64,000 bases of DNA from Paracholeplasma vituli (GTDB taxonomy: Bacteria; Bacillota_I; Bacilli_A; Acholeplasmatales; UBA5453), in contig NZ_JAOEGN010000002.1 in NCBI RefSeq assembly GCF_025446935.1, forward strand, positions 124,001 to 188,000, written 5' to 3'. The notes beneath the pieces are model-generated. The model saw nothing but the letters and a program-made list of their open reading frames with translations, did not search any database and was not told the origin of the DNA. Positions 9,598-17,561 of this stretch are shown here, one piece after another. Positions within the stretch are counted from its first letter, which is position 1. The number at the start of each line of letters is the position of its first letter. The position numbers and the translations under genes are program-made.

Positions 9598-10040
9598 AAA
9601 TAACACTCGTTTGCGTTGGTAAGATGAAACAAACCTATTTAAAAGAAGCGATGAATGACTATATTAAGCAGATGCCATATCCCTTTGAGATTGTAGAAGT
9701 TCAAGATGAGAAAGAGATCACAGGGATGGGGATTGAAGAAAAACGGATATTGAGTAAAATTGGTTCTCAAGATTTTGTTATCGGTCTCGCAATCAAAGGT
9801 GAAATGATCTCATCAGAACAGTTCGCACTGAAATTGGATCACTGGATGACTTATGAAAAGAAAGACCTTACGTTTATTATTGGGGGGTCCTACGGGTTTA
9901 CTCAAGCAATCTATGATCGTTGTAATTATTTGTTATCGTTTTCGAAAATGACATTTCCACATCAATTGATGAGAGTCATTTTAGTAGAACAAATCTATCG
10001 TGGATTTCAAATTTTAAAGGGTCATCCTTATCACAAATAA
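9594..10040 (+). CDS. rlmH: 23S rRNA (pseudouridine1915-N3)-methyltransferase RlmH
   Basis: This 148-residue SPOUT methyltransferase methylates pseudouridine 1915 in helix 69 of 23S rRNA. The SAM-binding knot motif IIGGSYGF (about 99-106) and the conserved tail (FPHQLMR... HPYHK) are both present. Homologues are usually 155-160 residues, so it is slightly short but complete. It is translationally coupled to walJ through ATGA, the common Firmicutes arrangement. Confidence 0.93.
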   Translation: MKITLVCVGKMKQTYLKEAMNDYIKQMPYPFEIVEVQDEKEITGMGIEEKRILSKIGSQDFVIGLAIKGEMISSEQFALKLDHWMTYEKKDLTFIIGGSYGFTQAIYDRCNYLLSFSKMTFPHQLMRVILVEQIYRGFQILKGHPYHK

Positions 10041-10050
10041 GAAATAAACA

Positions 10051-10080
10051 ATCTTCTCTTTAGAGAAGGTTTTATTTATA
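10051..10080 (+). terminator. Terminator after rlmH
   Basis: The stem ATCTTCTC / GAGAAGGT (one G-U pair) with a TTTA loop is followed by TTTATTTAT. Confidence 0.7.
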
Positions 10081-10130
10081 AGTGATAATATAACAAAAAA
10101 AGAATACTTAAATATAAATATGCATATTAA

Positions 10131-10136
10131 TATACT
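10131..10136 (+). promoter_or_regulatory. Probable -10 box for the HAD-mscL pair
   Basis: TATACT lies 21 nt before the GTG start, and AGAGGT follows as the ribosome site. The surrounding ~80 nt are AT-rich and hold nothing else recognisable. Confidence 0.5.
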
Positions 10137-10157
10137 GTAAAAATAGAGGTAATAAAT

Positions 10158-10799
10158 GTGATAAAATACCTAATTTGGGATTTCAACGGAACTATTTTGG
10201 ATGATCTGGTTTTATGCTTAGATTTACTAAATGATATGCTTGAACAACAAAACAAACCTAGAATTGATATACCTGCCTATAAGAATATATTTGGTTTTCC
10301 AATCAAAGATTACTATATTGAAGCAGGTTTATCCTTCGATACTGTCAGTTTTGATGTACTCAGTCAATATTTCATCCAAAAGTATCAACCATCTAGTTTT
10401 CAATGTCGAATTCATGAAGGTGTTATCGATGTTCTAAAGATGACACGGAATATGGGCGTTAAAAACATTATTTTGTCTGCCTCTGAAACGAACAATCTAT
10501 TGGAACAAGTTAAAGTGTTAGGTATCGAAACATACTTTGAACATATTGTTGGAACAGATAATATCAAAGGACAAGGTAAAGTAGCACGCGGTATACAATT
10601 GATGAATGATACGGGTATTGATCCCAAACAATGCTTGTACATCGGGGATACCATACACGACGCAGAAGTCGCAGAAGCACTTGGTATTAAAGTCATCTTG
10701 TATTCTGGTGGACATCAATCGAAAGAGCGTTTAAAATCTACAAATGCCATTATAATTGACCATTTAAGTGATATAATGGGCTATATAGAGGTGATATAA
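10158..10799 (+). CDS. HAD-superfamily hydrolase (phosphoglycolate phosphatase-like)
   Basis: The protein is 213 residues. HAD motif I is WDFNGTILDD (about 7-16), with Asn in the middle of the usual DxDGT, so the second Asp normally used as general acid is replaced. Motif II is ILSASE, and motifs III/IV are around GKVARG and YIGDTIHDAEVA. A cap-1 insertion matches phosphoglycolate phosphatase-like enzymes. The Asp-to-Asn change in motif I suggests altered catalysis or substrate. The GTG start is chosen because AGAGGT lies 6 nt before it. The stop overlaps mscL (TAATG). The substrate is unknown. Confidence 0.75.
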   Translation: MIKYLIWDFNGTILDDLVLCLDLLNDMLEQQNKPRIDIPAYKNIFGFPIKDYYIEAGLSFDTVSFDVLSQYFIQKYQPSSFQCRIHEGVIDVLKMTRNMGVKNIILSASETNNLLEQVKVLGIETYFEHIVGTDNIKGQGKVARGIQLMNDTGIDPKQCLYIGDTIHDAEVAEALGIKVILYSGGHQSKERLKSTNAIIIDHLSDIMGYIEVI

Positions 10800-11263
10800 T
10801 GAAATTCGTTAAAGGATTTAAAGCATTTATTAGTAAAGGGAATGTATTAGACCTTGCTGTTGGGGTTATCATGGCTACCGCTTTCGGAAAAATTGTTACT
10901 TCCATGATTAATGACATTCTATTCCCAATTATCGCAGCCCTATTGGGTGAAGCAGATTTTAAAGATTTAGTATGGGAAATTCGTCAAATAGGTGTGGACG
11001 TTAATAACGTACCTATTTACGCCACCATGAAGTATGGAAACTTCATTCAAGTCATTTTTGAATTCTTGATTATTGCATTATTCGTTTATATAGTCATCAT
11101 TCAAATTGTAAAAGGACAAGTTCGTAAAGAACGTTTAGCTGAAGCAGAACGTCTTCAAAAAGAAGCGGAAGCAAAAGCAAACCCAGCACCAGTTGTTAAA
11201 CCTGAAGACATTCAACTTTTAGAAGAAATTAGAGATCTATTAAAGAAAAATAGCACGAAATAA
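10799..11263 (+). CDS. mscL: Large-conductance mechanosensitive channel MscL
   Basis: This 154-residue membrane protein relieves osmotic downshock. The N-terminal helix and TM1 (GNVLDLAVGVIMATAFGKIV) match the family closely. TM2 lies around IQVIFEFLIIALFVYIVII, followed by a charged C-terminal helix. A safety valve of this type matters for a cell without a wall, if that inference about the organism holds. Translation is coupled to the HAD gene, and the stop codon lies in the loop of the terminator. Confidence 0.95.
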   Translation: MKFVKGFKAFISKGNVLDLAVGVIMATAFGKIVTSMINDILFPIIAALLGEADFKDLVWEIRQIGVDVNNVPIYATMKYGNFIQVIFEFLIIALFVYIVIIQIVKGQVRKERLAEAERLQKEAEAKANPAPVVKPEDIQLLEEIRDLLKKNSTK

Positions 11264-11275
11264 GTGCTTTTTTCG
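11246..11275 (+). terminator. Terminator overlapping the mscL stop
   Basis: AAAATAGCAC and GTGCTTTTTT pair around a 7-nt loop (GAAATAA) that contains the TAA stop. Confidence 0.75.
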
Positions 11276-11289
11276 TAAGGAGTTAAATT

Positions 11290-12183
11290 ATGAACCTAGA
11301 AAGCTTTAAAAATAAGGTATACAGTCAAGGCCGCGACTTAGAGGTTGCGATATTTAATTATTTATTCGAATCCGATGAACGAGAAATGGTTAGCTATGCA
11401 CTTTCTATATTTCAAAATAAGGATGGTGGTTTTGGTCATGGTTTAGAACCGGATTCCATCAATCCCAATTCATCTCCGTTCCAAACCTCAGTAGCACTCG
11501 AAACATTATGTGATGTGGGGTACCGTTATGAAAACATCGATCCTTATACAAAAGAACTCGTTACACGCGCATTTAAATATTTAGACCTAACCCTCGTGAA
11601 CGACCGTTGGCCATCCACGATTCCAAGTAATAATGATTATCCTTGCGCCGTATGGTGGATGCACGATCCACAAAAACCGGTTGGTATTAACCCAACCGCA
11701 AGCATTCTCGCATCGATGTTACATTTATCTTCAAAGCGTTCTTCAACATACAAGAAGGCATACAACATGGCTTTAGAGGTTGTCAATCAATTCTTAGTCG
11801 AAACCACTTTAGAAAAACATGATCTAATCGTTTTAACAAGACTTTATCACGCATTGAAAGATACAACTGTAGAGCCTGTCTTATTTCAATCGTTTAAAGA
11901 AAAGCTATTTGATAGTATTCAACAGGCAATTGACCCTGTTGAGAAGTGGGAAGGGTATGCAACGATGCCTTTCGACTTCCCTTTAGATGAAGATAACTAT
12001 GGGATACCTCAAAATGTATTAGATGCCGGTGTAGAATATTTACATAAAACGCTTAAGCACAACTATTGGGAACCATCCTGGGTGTGGTACAAGGACGAGG
12101 ACACTTTTGAAATTCAATCGATCAAGTGGCATGCTATTTTGATTAACCATTATGTGTCCTACATCACACATATTCAAAAATAG
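11290..12183 (+). CDS. Protein of terpenoid-cyclase/prenyltransferase (alpha/alpha-toroid) fold, function unknown
   Basis: This is a 297-residue soluble protein. IFQNKDGGFGHGLEPD (about 40-55) resembles the QW-type repeat of squalene-cyclase and prenyltransferase-like toroids, and a second helical pair follows TSVALETL. The catalytic DXDD signature of class II cyclases is not seen, so cyclase activity is not implied. It begins 27 nt after mscL with AAGGAG and ends just before the aro leader promoter. I know of no defined role for this family in small-genome Firmicutes. Confidence 0.55.
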   Translation: MNLESFKNKVYSQGRDLEVAIFNYLFESDEREMVSYALSIFQNKDGGFGHGLEPDSINPNSSPFQTSVALETLCDVGYRYENIDPYTKELVTRAFKYLDLTLVNDRWPSTIPSNNDYPCAVWWMHDPQKPVGINPTASILASMLHLSSKRSSTYKKAYNMALEVVNQFLVETTLEKHDLIVLTRLYHALKDTTVEPVLFQSFKEKLFDSIQQAIDPVEKWEGYATMPFDFPLDEDNYGIPQNVLDAGVEYLHKTLKHNYWEPSWVWYKDEDTFEIQSIKWHAILINHYVSYITHIQK

Positions 12184-12184
12184 A

Positions 12185-12213
12185 TTGTATTTGAATGATT
12201 TCTATGATAATAT
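12185..12213 (+). promoter_or_regulatory. Promoter of the aromatic amino acid operon
   Basis: TTGTAT (12185-12190), a 17-bp spacer and the extended -10 TGATAATAT (12205-12213). A second possible -10, TATAAT, overlaps at 12211. The leader ATG at 12240 would be about 20 nt into the transcript. Confidence 0.55.
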
Positions 12214-12239
12214 AATTGCAAAAAGAAGGCATGATTTAA

Positions 12240-12287
12240 ATGTTAAAGACTCAAATTAGATTTTCCTATTATTACTATTATATTTAA
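12240..12287 (+). CDS. Tyrosine-rich leader peptide of the aro operon (15 aa)
   Basis: The translation is MLKTQIRFSYYYYYI followed by TAA, with five tyrosine codons in a row (TAT TAT TAC TAT TAT) and one Phe just before. A ribosome site AAGAAGG lies 10 nt upstream. It sits between a promoter and two terminator-like hairpins, 117 nt before the first aro gene, the layout of a classical attenuation leader. The codons for Phe8 to Tyr11 (12262-12272) are perfectly complementary over 11 bases to 12322-12332, so a ribosome stalled on scarce Tyr-tRNA would block that pairing. The open frame and complementarity are seen; the regulatory role is inferred. Confidence 0.75.
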   Translation: MLKTQIRFSYYYYYI

Positions 12288-12313
12288 AGGAATGCAAACA
12301 CATTCCTTTTTAT
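12286..12313 (+). terminator. First leader hairpin of the aro operon
   Basis: A perfect 9-bp stem AAAGGAATG / CATTCCTTT with loop CAAACA is followed by TTATT. It starts at the leader-peptide stop, where a terminating ribosome would cover its 5' arm. The 3' arm (12299-12307) can also pair with 12327-12336 with one bulged base. Confidence 0.6.
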
Positions 12314-12325
12314 TGGTGAACATAA

Positions 12326-12372
12326 TAGGAAATGTGCTAATTGATGAACTTCTTATCCTTAGGACATTCCTA
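12326..12372 (+). promoter_or_regulatory. Candidate antiterminator pairing in the aro leader
   Basis: TAGGAAATGT (12326-12335) can pair with ACATTCCTA (12364-12372) with one bulged A. That pairing uses the loop and parts of both arms of the following terminator, so the two structures exclude each other. The same segment also pairs perfectly with the Tyr-codon region, which gives three competing states. Confidence 0.5.
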
Positions 12373-12388
12373 AGGATTTTTTATTTTT
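12355..12388 (+). terminator. Attenuator terminator before the DAHP synthase gene
   Basis: A perfect 10-bp stem ATCCTTAGGA / TCCTAAGGAT with a 3-nt loop is followed by TTTTTATTTTT. It ends one base before the AAAGGAG ribosome site of the first aro gene, so it must be read through for the operon to be expressed. Confidence 0.85.
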
Positions 12389-12403
12389 AAAGGAGAGAAT
12401 ACC

Positions 12404-13423
12404 ATGATTGTACAAATGAAACCCCAAGCATCAAAAGAACAATTCAAACGCATTACAGATTTTTTAGTCGCCAAAGGTTTTGGGATTAAAGACGCTTCGT
12501 CTGAAACCAACATCGTCTTTGGTATCATTGGTGACACAAAGAGTTTAAACCCAACAGACCTAGAAGCATTTGAAGGTGTCTTCCAAGTTACTCGTGTATC
12601 GACACCTTATAAACTTGCGAGCCGTTCCTTCAAGAAAGAAGATACAGTCATTAAGGTTAGAGAAAATATCTTCATCGGTGGAAATCAATTTGTCGTCATG
12701 GCTGGACCATGCTCGATTGAGTCTTTTGAAAATACAGAGGAGATTGCAAGAGCTGTTAAAGCATCGGGTGCTAGTATCTTACGTGGGGGTGCATTTAAAC
12801 CAAGAACCAGTCCATACGCATTCCAAGGTATGGGATTAGAGGGTTTAAAGATTATGCGTGAAGATGCAGACAAGTACGACTTAGCAGTTGTGTCTGAAAT
12901 TATGAGTGAAGATATGATTGAAGCATTTGAACCCTATGTCGATATTTATCAACTCGGTGCGCGTAACATGCAAAACTTCCACTTATTAAAACAATTAGGC
13001 GCACGAACCAAAAAACCAATCTTATTAAAAAGAGGTCTTTCTTCTACCATTGAAGAATGGTTGATGAGCGCTGAGTACATTATGGCATCTGGAAATGAAA
13101 ATGTCATCCTATGTGAAAGAGGTATTCGTACCTTTGAAAAATACACACGTAATACATTAGACATCAGTGCAGTCCTAGCTGTAAAGGAATTATCACATCT
13201 CCCAGTGATTATTGACCCTTCTCATGCAGCCGGTAAATATTCGATGATAGAAAAATTATCAATGGCTAGTTACGCAGTCGGTGCAGACGGTTTAATTGTT
13301 GAAGTACACCCTGATCCTGAACATGCCCTAAGTGATGGTGCACAATCCTTGAAACTTGAGAAATTTGATCACATGATGCAAGAATTGACTAAGCTATCCA
13401 AAGTGCTTGATAAAAAAATATAA
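12404..13423 (+). CDS. aroF: DAHP synthase (3-deoxy-7-phosphoheptulonate synthase), type I-beta with regulatory N-domain
   Basis: It joins PEP and erythrose 4-phosphate in the first shikimate step. At 339 residues it has a ~70-residue ferredoxin-like N-domain followed by the barrel. AGPCSIES (about 102), LRGGAFKPRTSPY, LLKRG and DPSHAAG are the PEP, phosphate and metal-binding motifs. This domain layout matches Thermotoga-type enzymes, in which the N-domain mediates feedback inhibition by Tyr/Phe; tyrosine control at protein level is therefore likely in addition to the leader. First gene of the operon; its stop overlaps tyrA (TAATG). Confidence 0.93.
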   Translation: MIVQMKPQASKEQFKRITDFLVAKGFGIKDASSETNIVFGIIGDTKSLNPTDLEAFEGVFQVTRVSTPYKLASRSFKKEDTVIKVRENIFIGGNQFVVMAGPCSIESFENTEEIARAVKASGASILRGGAFKPRTSPYAFQGMGLEGLKIMREDADKYDLAVVSEIMSEDMIEAFEPYVDIYQLGARNMQNFHLLKQLGARTKKPILLKRGLSSTIEEWLMSAEYIMASGNENVILCERGIRTFEKYTRNTLDISAVLAVKELSHLPVIIDPSHAAGKYSMIEKLSMASYAVGADGLIVEVHPDPEHALSDGAQSLKLEKFDHMMQELTKLSKVLDKKI

Positions 13424-14241
13424 TGAAAGTCTTTGTTGCGGGATTGGGCCTCATTGGGGGAAGTTACGCTGAAGGCTTAACAAAAAAAGGTTATGAAGTG
13501 TACGGTTATAACCGAACCAAACAATCAGAAACAATTGCACTTGATCGAGGCTACATCCAAAAGGCAGGATTAGAATATCTTACCTTATCGGATGTGGTTA
13601 TTTTGGGTTTTTATCCTCAACTGAATGTGGAATTTGTTAAAACCCATTTAAACCTGTTTAGACCCGGACAAATCGTTACCGATGTGGCTGGTACTAAAGT
13701 CGAGATGATTCCTCAAATTGAATCAATACTTCCAGAAGGTGTTATCTATGTGTCCCATCACCCAATGGCAGGACGAGAAACCAGTGGGATTGAACATGCT
13801 AATTACCATATGTTCAAAGGCGCCAATTACTTAATTACACCTTCAAGAAGGTCAACACCAGAGGCAATTGAAATCATTCGTCAAATAGGTAAGGATTTAT
13901 CGTTTAAGAAGATAACAATCATTGAACCCATTCGTCATGACGAGTTGATTGGTTTCACATCCCAGTTGCCTCACGCTATGGCTGTAGCCTTAGTGAATAG
14001 TGATCGATATGAAGAAACCTCAAGTTTTACTGGTGACTCATTTCGAGACCTTACTCGCATCGCGATGATCAACGAAGTTTTATGGACAGAACTATTTTTC
14101 GAAAACAAATCCATTCTGATTGATGAAATCCAACAATTCGAACTTGAACTTGATAAGATTAAGAAAGCCCTTAATGAAAATGATAAGGATGCTTTAGCAA
14201 AACTCTTCATCCAATCTACTAAAAAAAGGAGTACATTCTAA
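13423..14241 (+). CDS. tyrA: Prephenate dehydrogenase TyrA
   Basis: It oxidises and decarboxylates prephenate to 4-hydroxyphenylpyruvate, the tyrosine-specific step. The N-terminal Rossmann motif GLGLIGGS is at about 7-14, followed by a basic residue pattern (YNRTK) that may favour NADP. HHPMAGRE and the helical dimerisation domain (SQLPHAMAVAL) follow. There is no ACT domain (272 residues), so allosteric control by Tyr is less likely here. One-base overlaps on both sides suggest tight coupling. Confidence 0.9.
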   Translation: MKVFVAGLGLIGGSYAEGLTKKGYEVYGYNRTKQSETIALDRGYIQKAGLEYLTLSDVVILGFYPQLNVEFVKTHLNLFRPGQIVTDVAGTKVEMIPQIESILPEGVIYVSHHPMAGRETSGIEHANYHMFKGANYLITPSRRSTPEAIEIIRQIGKDLSFKKITIIEPIRHDELIGFTSQLPHAMAVALVNSDRYEETSSFTGDSFRDLTRIAMINEVLWTELFFENKSILIDEIQQFELELDKIKKALNENDKDALAKLFIQSTKKRSTF

Positions 14242-15284
14242 TGCGTATAGAAATGTCATTGAAAGATCATAGTTACGATATACTATTAGACCATGGTGCG
14301 ATTTTACAGTTATCCGTAGAAATTCAAAAGTGGTATAAAGGAAAACGTATCTTTGTTTTAACTGATAAAAATGTGTATGGGAAACATGGTGGTTCACTCG
14401 AAAATGTTCTCTCGGATTTTATAGTAGAATTTGTGGTTATTGAAGCAGGAGAATCCTCGAAGTCGATGTCTGTCTACGAGTATGTATTAGAAACCTTACT
14501 CGACAAACAAATGAAACGTGGGGACCTTCTCATTACTTTTGGTGGTGGTGTGGTAGGTGATTTAGGTGGATTTGTAGCTGCAACACTCTATAGAGGGGTA
14601 CCTTATATCCAAATTCCAACTACATTATTATCACAAGTAGACTCCTCTATAGGCGGGAAAACCGCTATAAATAGCCATAAAGCTAAAAATATGATTGGTT
14701 CCTTTTATCAACCAAAATTGGTAATCATAGACCCTAACTATTTAAAGACATTATCTGATTTTGAATATAAAAATGGTATGGCTGAGGTCATTAAATCTGC
14801 TTGTATAGGTGATACCATCCTGTTTGATAAACTGCTCAATGGGGAAATAAAAACGCTTGAAATGATTGAAAGAACACTGTTGGTCAAAAAGAAAGTCGTA
14901 GAGATGGATGAGTTTGATCTAAAAGAACGTATGTATCTCAATTTTGGCCATACCTTTGGGCATGCACTAGAAAAGCAAAGCGATTTTGAGATTGCCCATG
15001 GATTCGCGGTTGCAGAAGGTATGTTAATTGCCTTAGAGATTGGTGAAAAAATAGGAATAACGCCAAAATCAATTCGGAAGTCACTAAAACTGATACTAGA
15101 TAAATACGATTTAGGGTTATATAATGCAAAACCTATTCCTTTAATTGAAGATGTATTTTATGACAAGAAGAATATCCAAGGAGAATTAAATATGATTTTC
15201 CTTAAGTCTATTGGGAATTCGGTTATCACTCCTGTTACGAAGGAGGTATTGTATGAATGTTATAATTCACAAACCCTTAAGTGA
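14241..15284 (+). CDS. aroB: 3-dehydroquinate synthase
   Basis: It converts DAHP to 3-dehydroquinate with catalytic NAD and a divalent metal. At 347 residues it is the normal family size. Visible motifs are GGGVVGDLGGFVA (about 94-106), PTTLLSQVDSSIGGKT (about 131-146) and the metal ligand region LNFGHTFGHALE (about 233-244). The 3' end overlaps the next gene by 32 bases in another frame, with that gene's ribosome site inside this one. Confidence 0.95.
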   Translation: MRIEMSLKDHSYDILLDHGAILQLSVEIQKWYKGKRIFVLTDKNVYGKHGGSLENVLSDFIVEFVVIEAGESSKSMSVYEYVLETLLDKQMKRGDLLITFGGGVVGDLGGFVAATLYRGVPYIQIPTTLLSQVDSSIGGKTAINSHKAKNMIGSFYQPKLVIIDPNYLKTLSDFEYKNGMAEVIKSACIGDTILFDKLLNGEIKTLEMIERTLLVKKKVVEMDEFDLKERMYLNFGHTFGHALEKQSDFEIAHGFAVAEGMLIALEIGEKIGITPKSIRKSLKLILDKYDLGLYNAKPIPLIEDVFYDKKNIQGELNMIFLKSIGNSVITPVTKEVLYECYNSQTLK

Positions 15285-16515
15285 GGGTGAATTGGAAGTA
15301 GTACCAAGTAAATCCATTACACATAGAGCCTTGATCGCAGCCGCATTAGCGACCGGACGTAGTATCATCAAACGTCCATTAGAATCTGAAGACACAGAAG
15401 CTACAATCCAAATGCTAAGAGCACTTGGAGTTTCAATTACTAAGACAGAAGAAGGATTAGTTGTTGAGTCGAACGGGATTCAAAAACCAAGTGAAGTATT
15501 GTTTGCAAATGAATCAGGTTCAAGTTTAAGATTCTTAGTACCAGTTGCACTTTTGGCGGAGTCTGAAGTGACCTTTGATGGTAAACCCGGGCTCAGAAAA
15601 AGACCCATTTCTGAGTATTTAAGGGTATTTGACCAAATGGGCATTGAATATCAGCAATTTGGTGAAAATTTGCCCCTCAAAATAAAGGGAAAAATGGTAC
15701 CTGGTGAGTATCGAATTTCAGGTCACATTTCTAGTCAATTTGTCACTGGTCTATTATATGCTCTTCCACTACTAAATGGTGATTCAAAACTACTTTTAGA
15801 TACCCCTCTTGAATCAAAGGATTATGTCGATATGACGATATCAATCCAAAATCAATTCGGAGTCAAAATCATCCCAATAGATCAAGGCTATTTTATACCT
15901 GGAAATCAAAAATACGTAAAAAATACATATGAAGTTTCAGGTGACTTTTCACAAGCAGCGTTCCACATTATTGCAGGCATTTTAGGGGCAAATTTGAGAC
16001 TTACCAAATTGGAAGAAAACACCCATCAAGCAGATGAAAAAGTACTAGATTTCGTAAGAAAAATGGGTGGAAATATAAAATTTGAAAATGGCGTGATAGA
16101 GCCAAAATCAAGCAAAACATATGGTTCTACAATTGACCTTTCGCAATCCCCCGATATAGGTCCAATAATGGCCGTGTTATGCGCTTTATCAGATGGTACA
16201 TCTTATATAATTAACGCTTCTCGCCTCAGAATTAAGGAATCTGACCGTATTACAGCCATCACAACAGAACTAAAAAAACTGGGGGCAAAGATTAGTGAGA
16301 CTAAGGATGGTATGATTATCGAAGGTGTTAAAAAATTCAAATCTAACATGAACTTATATTCATGGAATGACCATCGTATCGTGATGGCTTTAGCTATCGC
16401 AGCGATAAGAACAGATGGACCGATCCGCATCACAGGTGCTGAGGCAATCAATAAGTCTTACCCTACATTCTTTGAAGATTATGTTAAACTAAAAGGGGTG
16501 ATATCTTATGAATAA
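15253..16515 (+). CDS. aroA: 5-enolpyruvylshikimate-3-phosphate synthase
   Basis: It transfers the enolpyruvyl group of PEP to shikimate 3-phosphate. I start it at the ATG at 15253, which has AGGAGGT 5 nt upstream and gives the normal N-terminus; an earlier in-frame start at 15211 has no ribosome site. Motifs include PSKSITHRAL (PEP and shikimate binding), NESGSSLRFLVP, SGHISSQF and RIKESDRI. In the glyphosate region the sequence reads GLRKRPISEYL. It is 421 residues and overlaps chorismate mutase by 8 bases. Confidence 0.95.
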   Translation: MNVIIHKPLSEGELEVVPSKSITHRALIAAALATGRSIIKRPLESEDTEATIQMLRALGVSITKTEEGLVVESNGIQKPSEVLFANESGSSLRFLVPVALLAESEVTFDGKPGLRKRPISEYLRVFDQMGIEYQQFGENLPLKIKGKMVPGEYRISGHISSQFVTGLLYALPLLNGDSKLLLDTPLESKDYVDMTISIQNQFGVKIIPIDQGYFIPGNQKYVKNTYEVSGDFSQAAFHIIAGILGANLRLTKLEENTHQADEKVLDFVRKMGGNIKFENGVIEPKSSKTYGSTIDLSQSPDIGPIMAVLCALSDGTSYIINASRLRIKESDRITAITTELKKLGAKISETKDGMIIEGVKKFKSNMNLYSWNDHRIVMALAIAAIRTDGPIRITGAEAINKSYPTFFEDYVKLKGVISYE

Positions 16516-16777
16516 ACTAGAACAAGCTCGAATCATTATTGATGATGTCGATCAACAAATTGCTGAACTTTTTAAAAAACGTATGCATGCAGTTATGGAT
16601 GTTCTATCTCATAAGATTGAAAACCATTTGCCGGTTTTAGATTCAATACGTGAGGCTCAAATGATTGAAAAAAACCTTTCTCGTTTTAATGATGATTCCT
16701 TGAAGGCGTATTATGAATCGTTTTTAAAATCTATACTAGACATTTCCAAAGCGTACCAGGAGGACCATTATGAATAA
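16508..16777 (+). CDS. Chorismate mutase, AroQ class, monofunctional
   Basis: It rearranges chorismate to prephenate. At 89 residues it is a free-standing all-helical domain. Arg8, Arg25, Lys36, Asp45, Arg48 and Glu49 are each exactly three positions before the E. coli P-protein mutase residues R11, R28, K39, D48, R51 and E52, and Gln84 is near the position of Q88. It is not fused to prephenate dehydratase or DAHP synthase. It overlaps aroA by 8 and aroE by 8 bases. The symbol is left blank because aroQ and aroH are used ambiguously. Confidence 0.9.
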   Translation: MNKLEQARIIIDDVDQQIAELFKKRMHAVMDVLSHKIENHLPVLDSIREAQMIEKNLSRFNDDSLKAYYESFLKSILDISKAYQEDHYE

Positions 16778-17561
16778 GTTTGGACTGATTGGTCGTAATA
16801 TAGAGTATTCATTATCAAAGAAAATCCATGAGGGGATTGCTAAGATGAATGGGTACAGATTGTCCTATGACATCTTTGATTGTGAAACTGAACTTGATGT
16901 GGTTGGTAAAATCAATCAGTTGAGACAAGGATCAATTAAAGGTCTTAATGTCACAATACCATATAAAGAAGCAGTGATTCATTATTGTGATCGCTTAACC
17001 GATGTAGCAAAAGAAATTGGTGCAGTTAACACTCTTTATATGATTGAAAATGAATTAGTGGGGGATAATACCGACTATTATGGTTTTCTAAAACTTTTGT
17101 CGTTATACCATGTACAGGTAAAAGGAAAAGTGGTTTATGTACTTGGGTCTGGAGGAGCAGCAAAATCAGTGAACTACGCACTTAAATCTTTGGGCGCTAA
17201 ATCTGTAATTGTTTCTCGTGATAAAGAACGTGTTCGTGATCAATTTCAACTTGTAGCGAATTACGACGTACTAGACCTAATACCTAAAATCGATATACTC
17301 GTGAACACGACACCAATTGGAACGACACCTCGGGTCGAACAAATGCCTGTTACAATGGCGGTTGCTCACAAAACGGTTATCGCGATTGATTTGATTTATA
17401 ACCCTAAAGAGACCCAACTCATGAAAACCGCAAGTTTTGGTATAGGCGGGTCAACCATGTTAGTTGGTCAAGCGATGAAAGCACAATCGATTTGGTTTGA
17501 TCGTAACATCGATGAATCTAAAGAAGCGTTTGACACCCTAGTTGAGGAGATGACAAAATGA
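16770..17561 (+). CDS. aroE: Shikimate dehydrogenase
   Basis: It reduces 3-dehydroshikimate to shikimate. At 263 residues it shows the substrate loop SLSKKIHE (14-21), NVTIPYK with catalytic Lys66, and GDNTD with catalytic Asp102. The nucleotide loop is VLGSGGAAKSV and the C-terminal motif is GGSTMLVGQA. After the second beta strand the sequence reads VSRDKER, an NADP-favouring pattern. Four bases overlap aroC. Confidence 0.94.
   Translation: MNKFGLIGRNIEYSLSKKIHEGIAKMNGYRLSYDIFDCETELDVVGKINQLRQGSIKGLNVTIPYKEAVIHYCDRLTDVAKEIGAVNTLYMIENELVGDNTDYYGFLKLLSLYHVQVKGKVVYVLGSGGAAKSVNYALKSLGAKSVIVSRDKERVRDQFQLVANYDVLDLIPKIDILVNTTPIGTTPRVEQMPVTMAVAHKTVIAIDLIYNPKETQLMKTASFGIGGSTMLVGQAMKAQSIWFDRNIDESKEAFDTLVEEMTK

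Noticed and set aside
12184-12403. T-box riboswitch upstream of the aro operon
   Set aside because: The conserved T-box antiterminator sequence and the large specifier stem are absent; the leader is only about 180 nt and is better explained by the Tyr-codon frame and hairpins.
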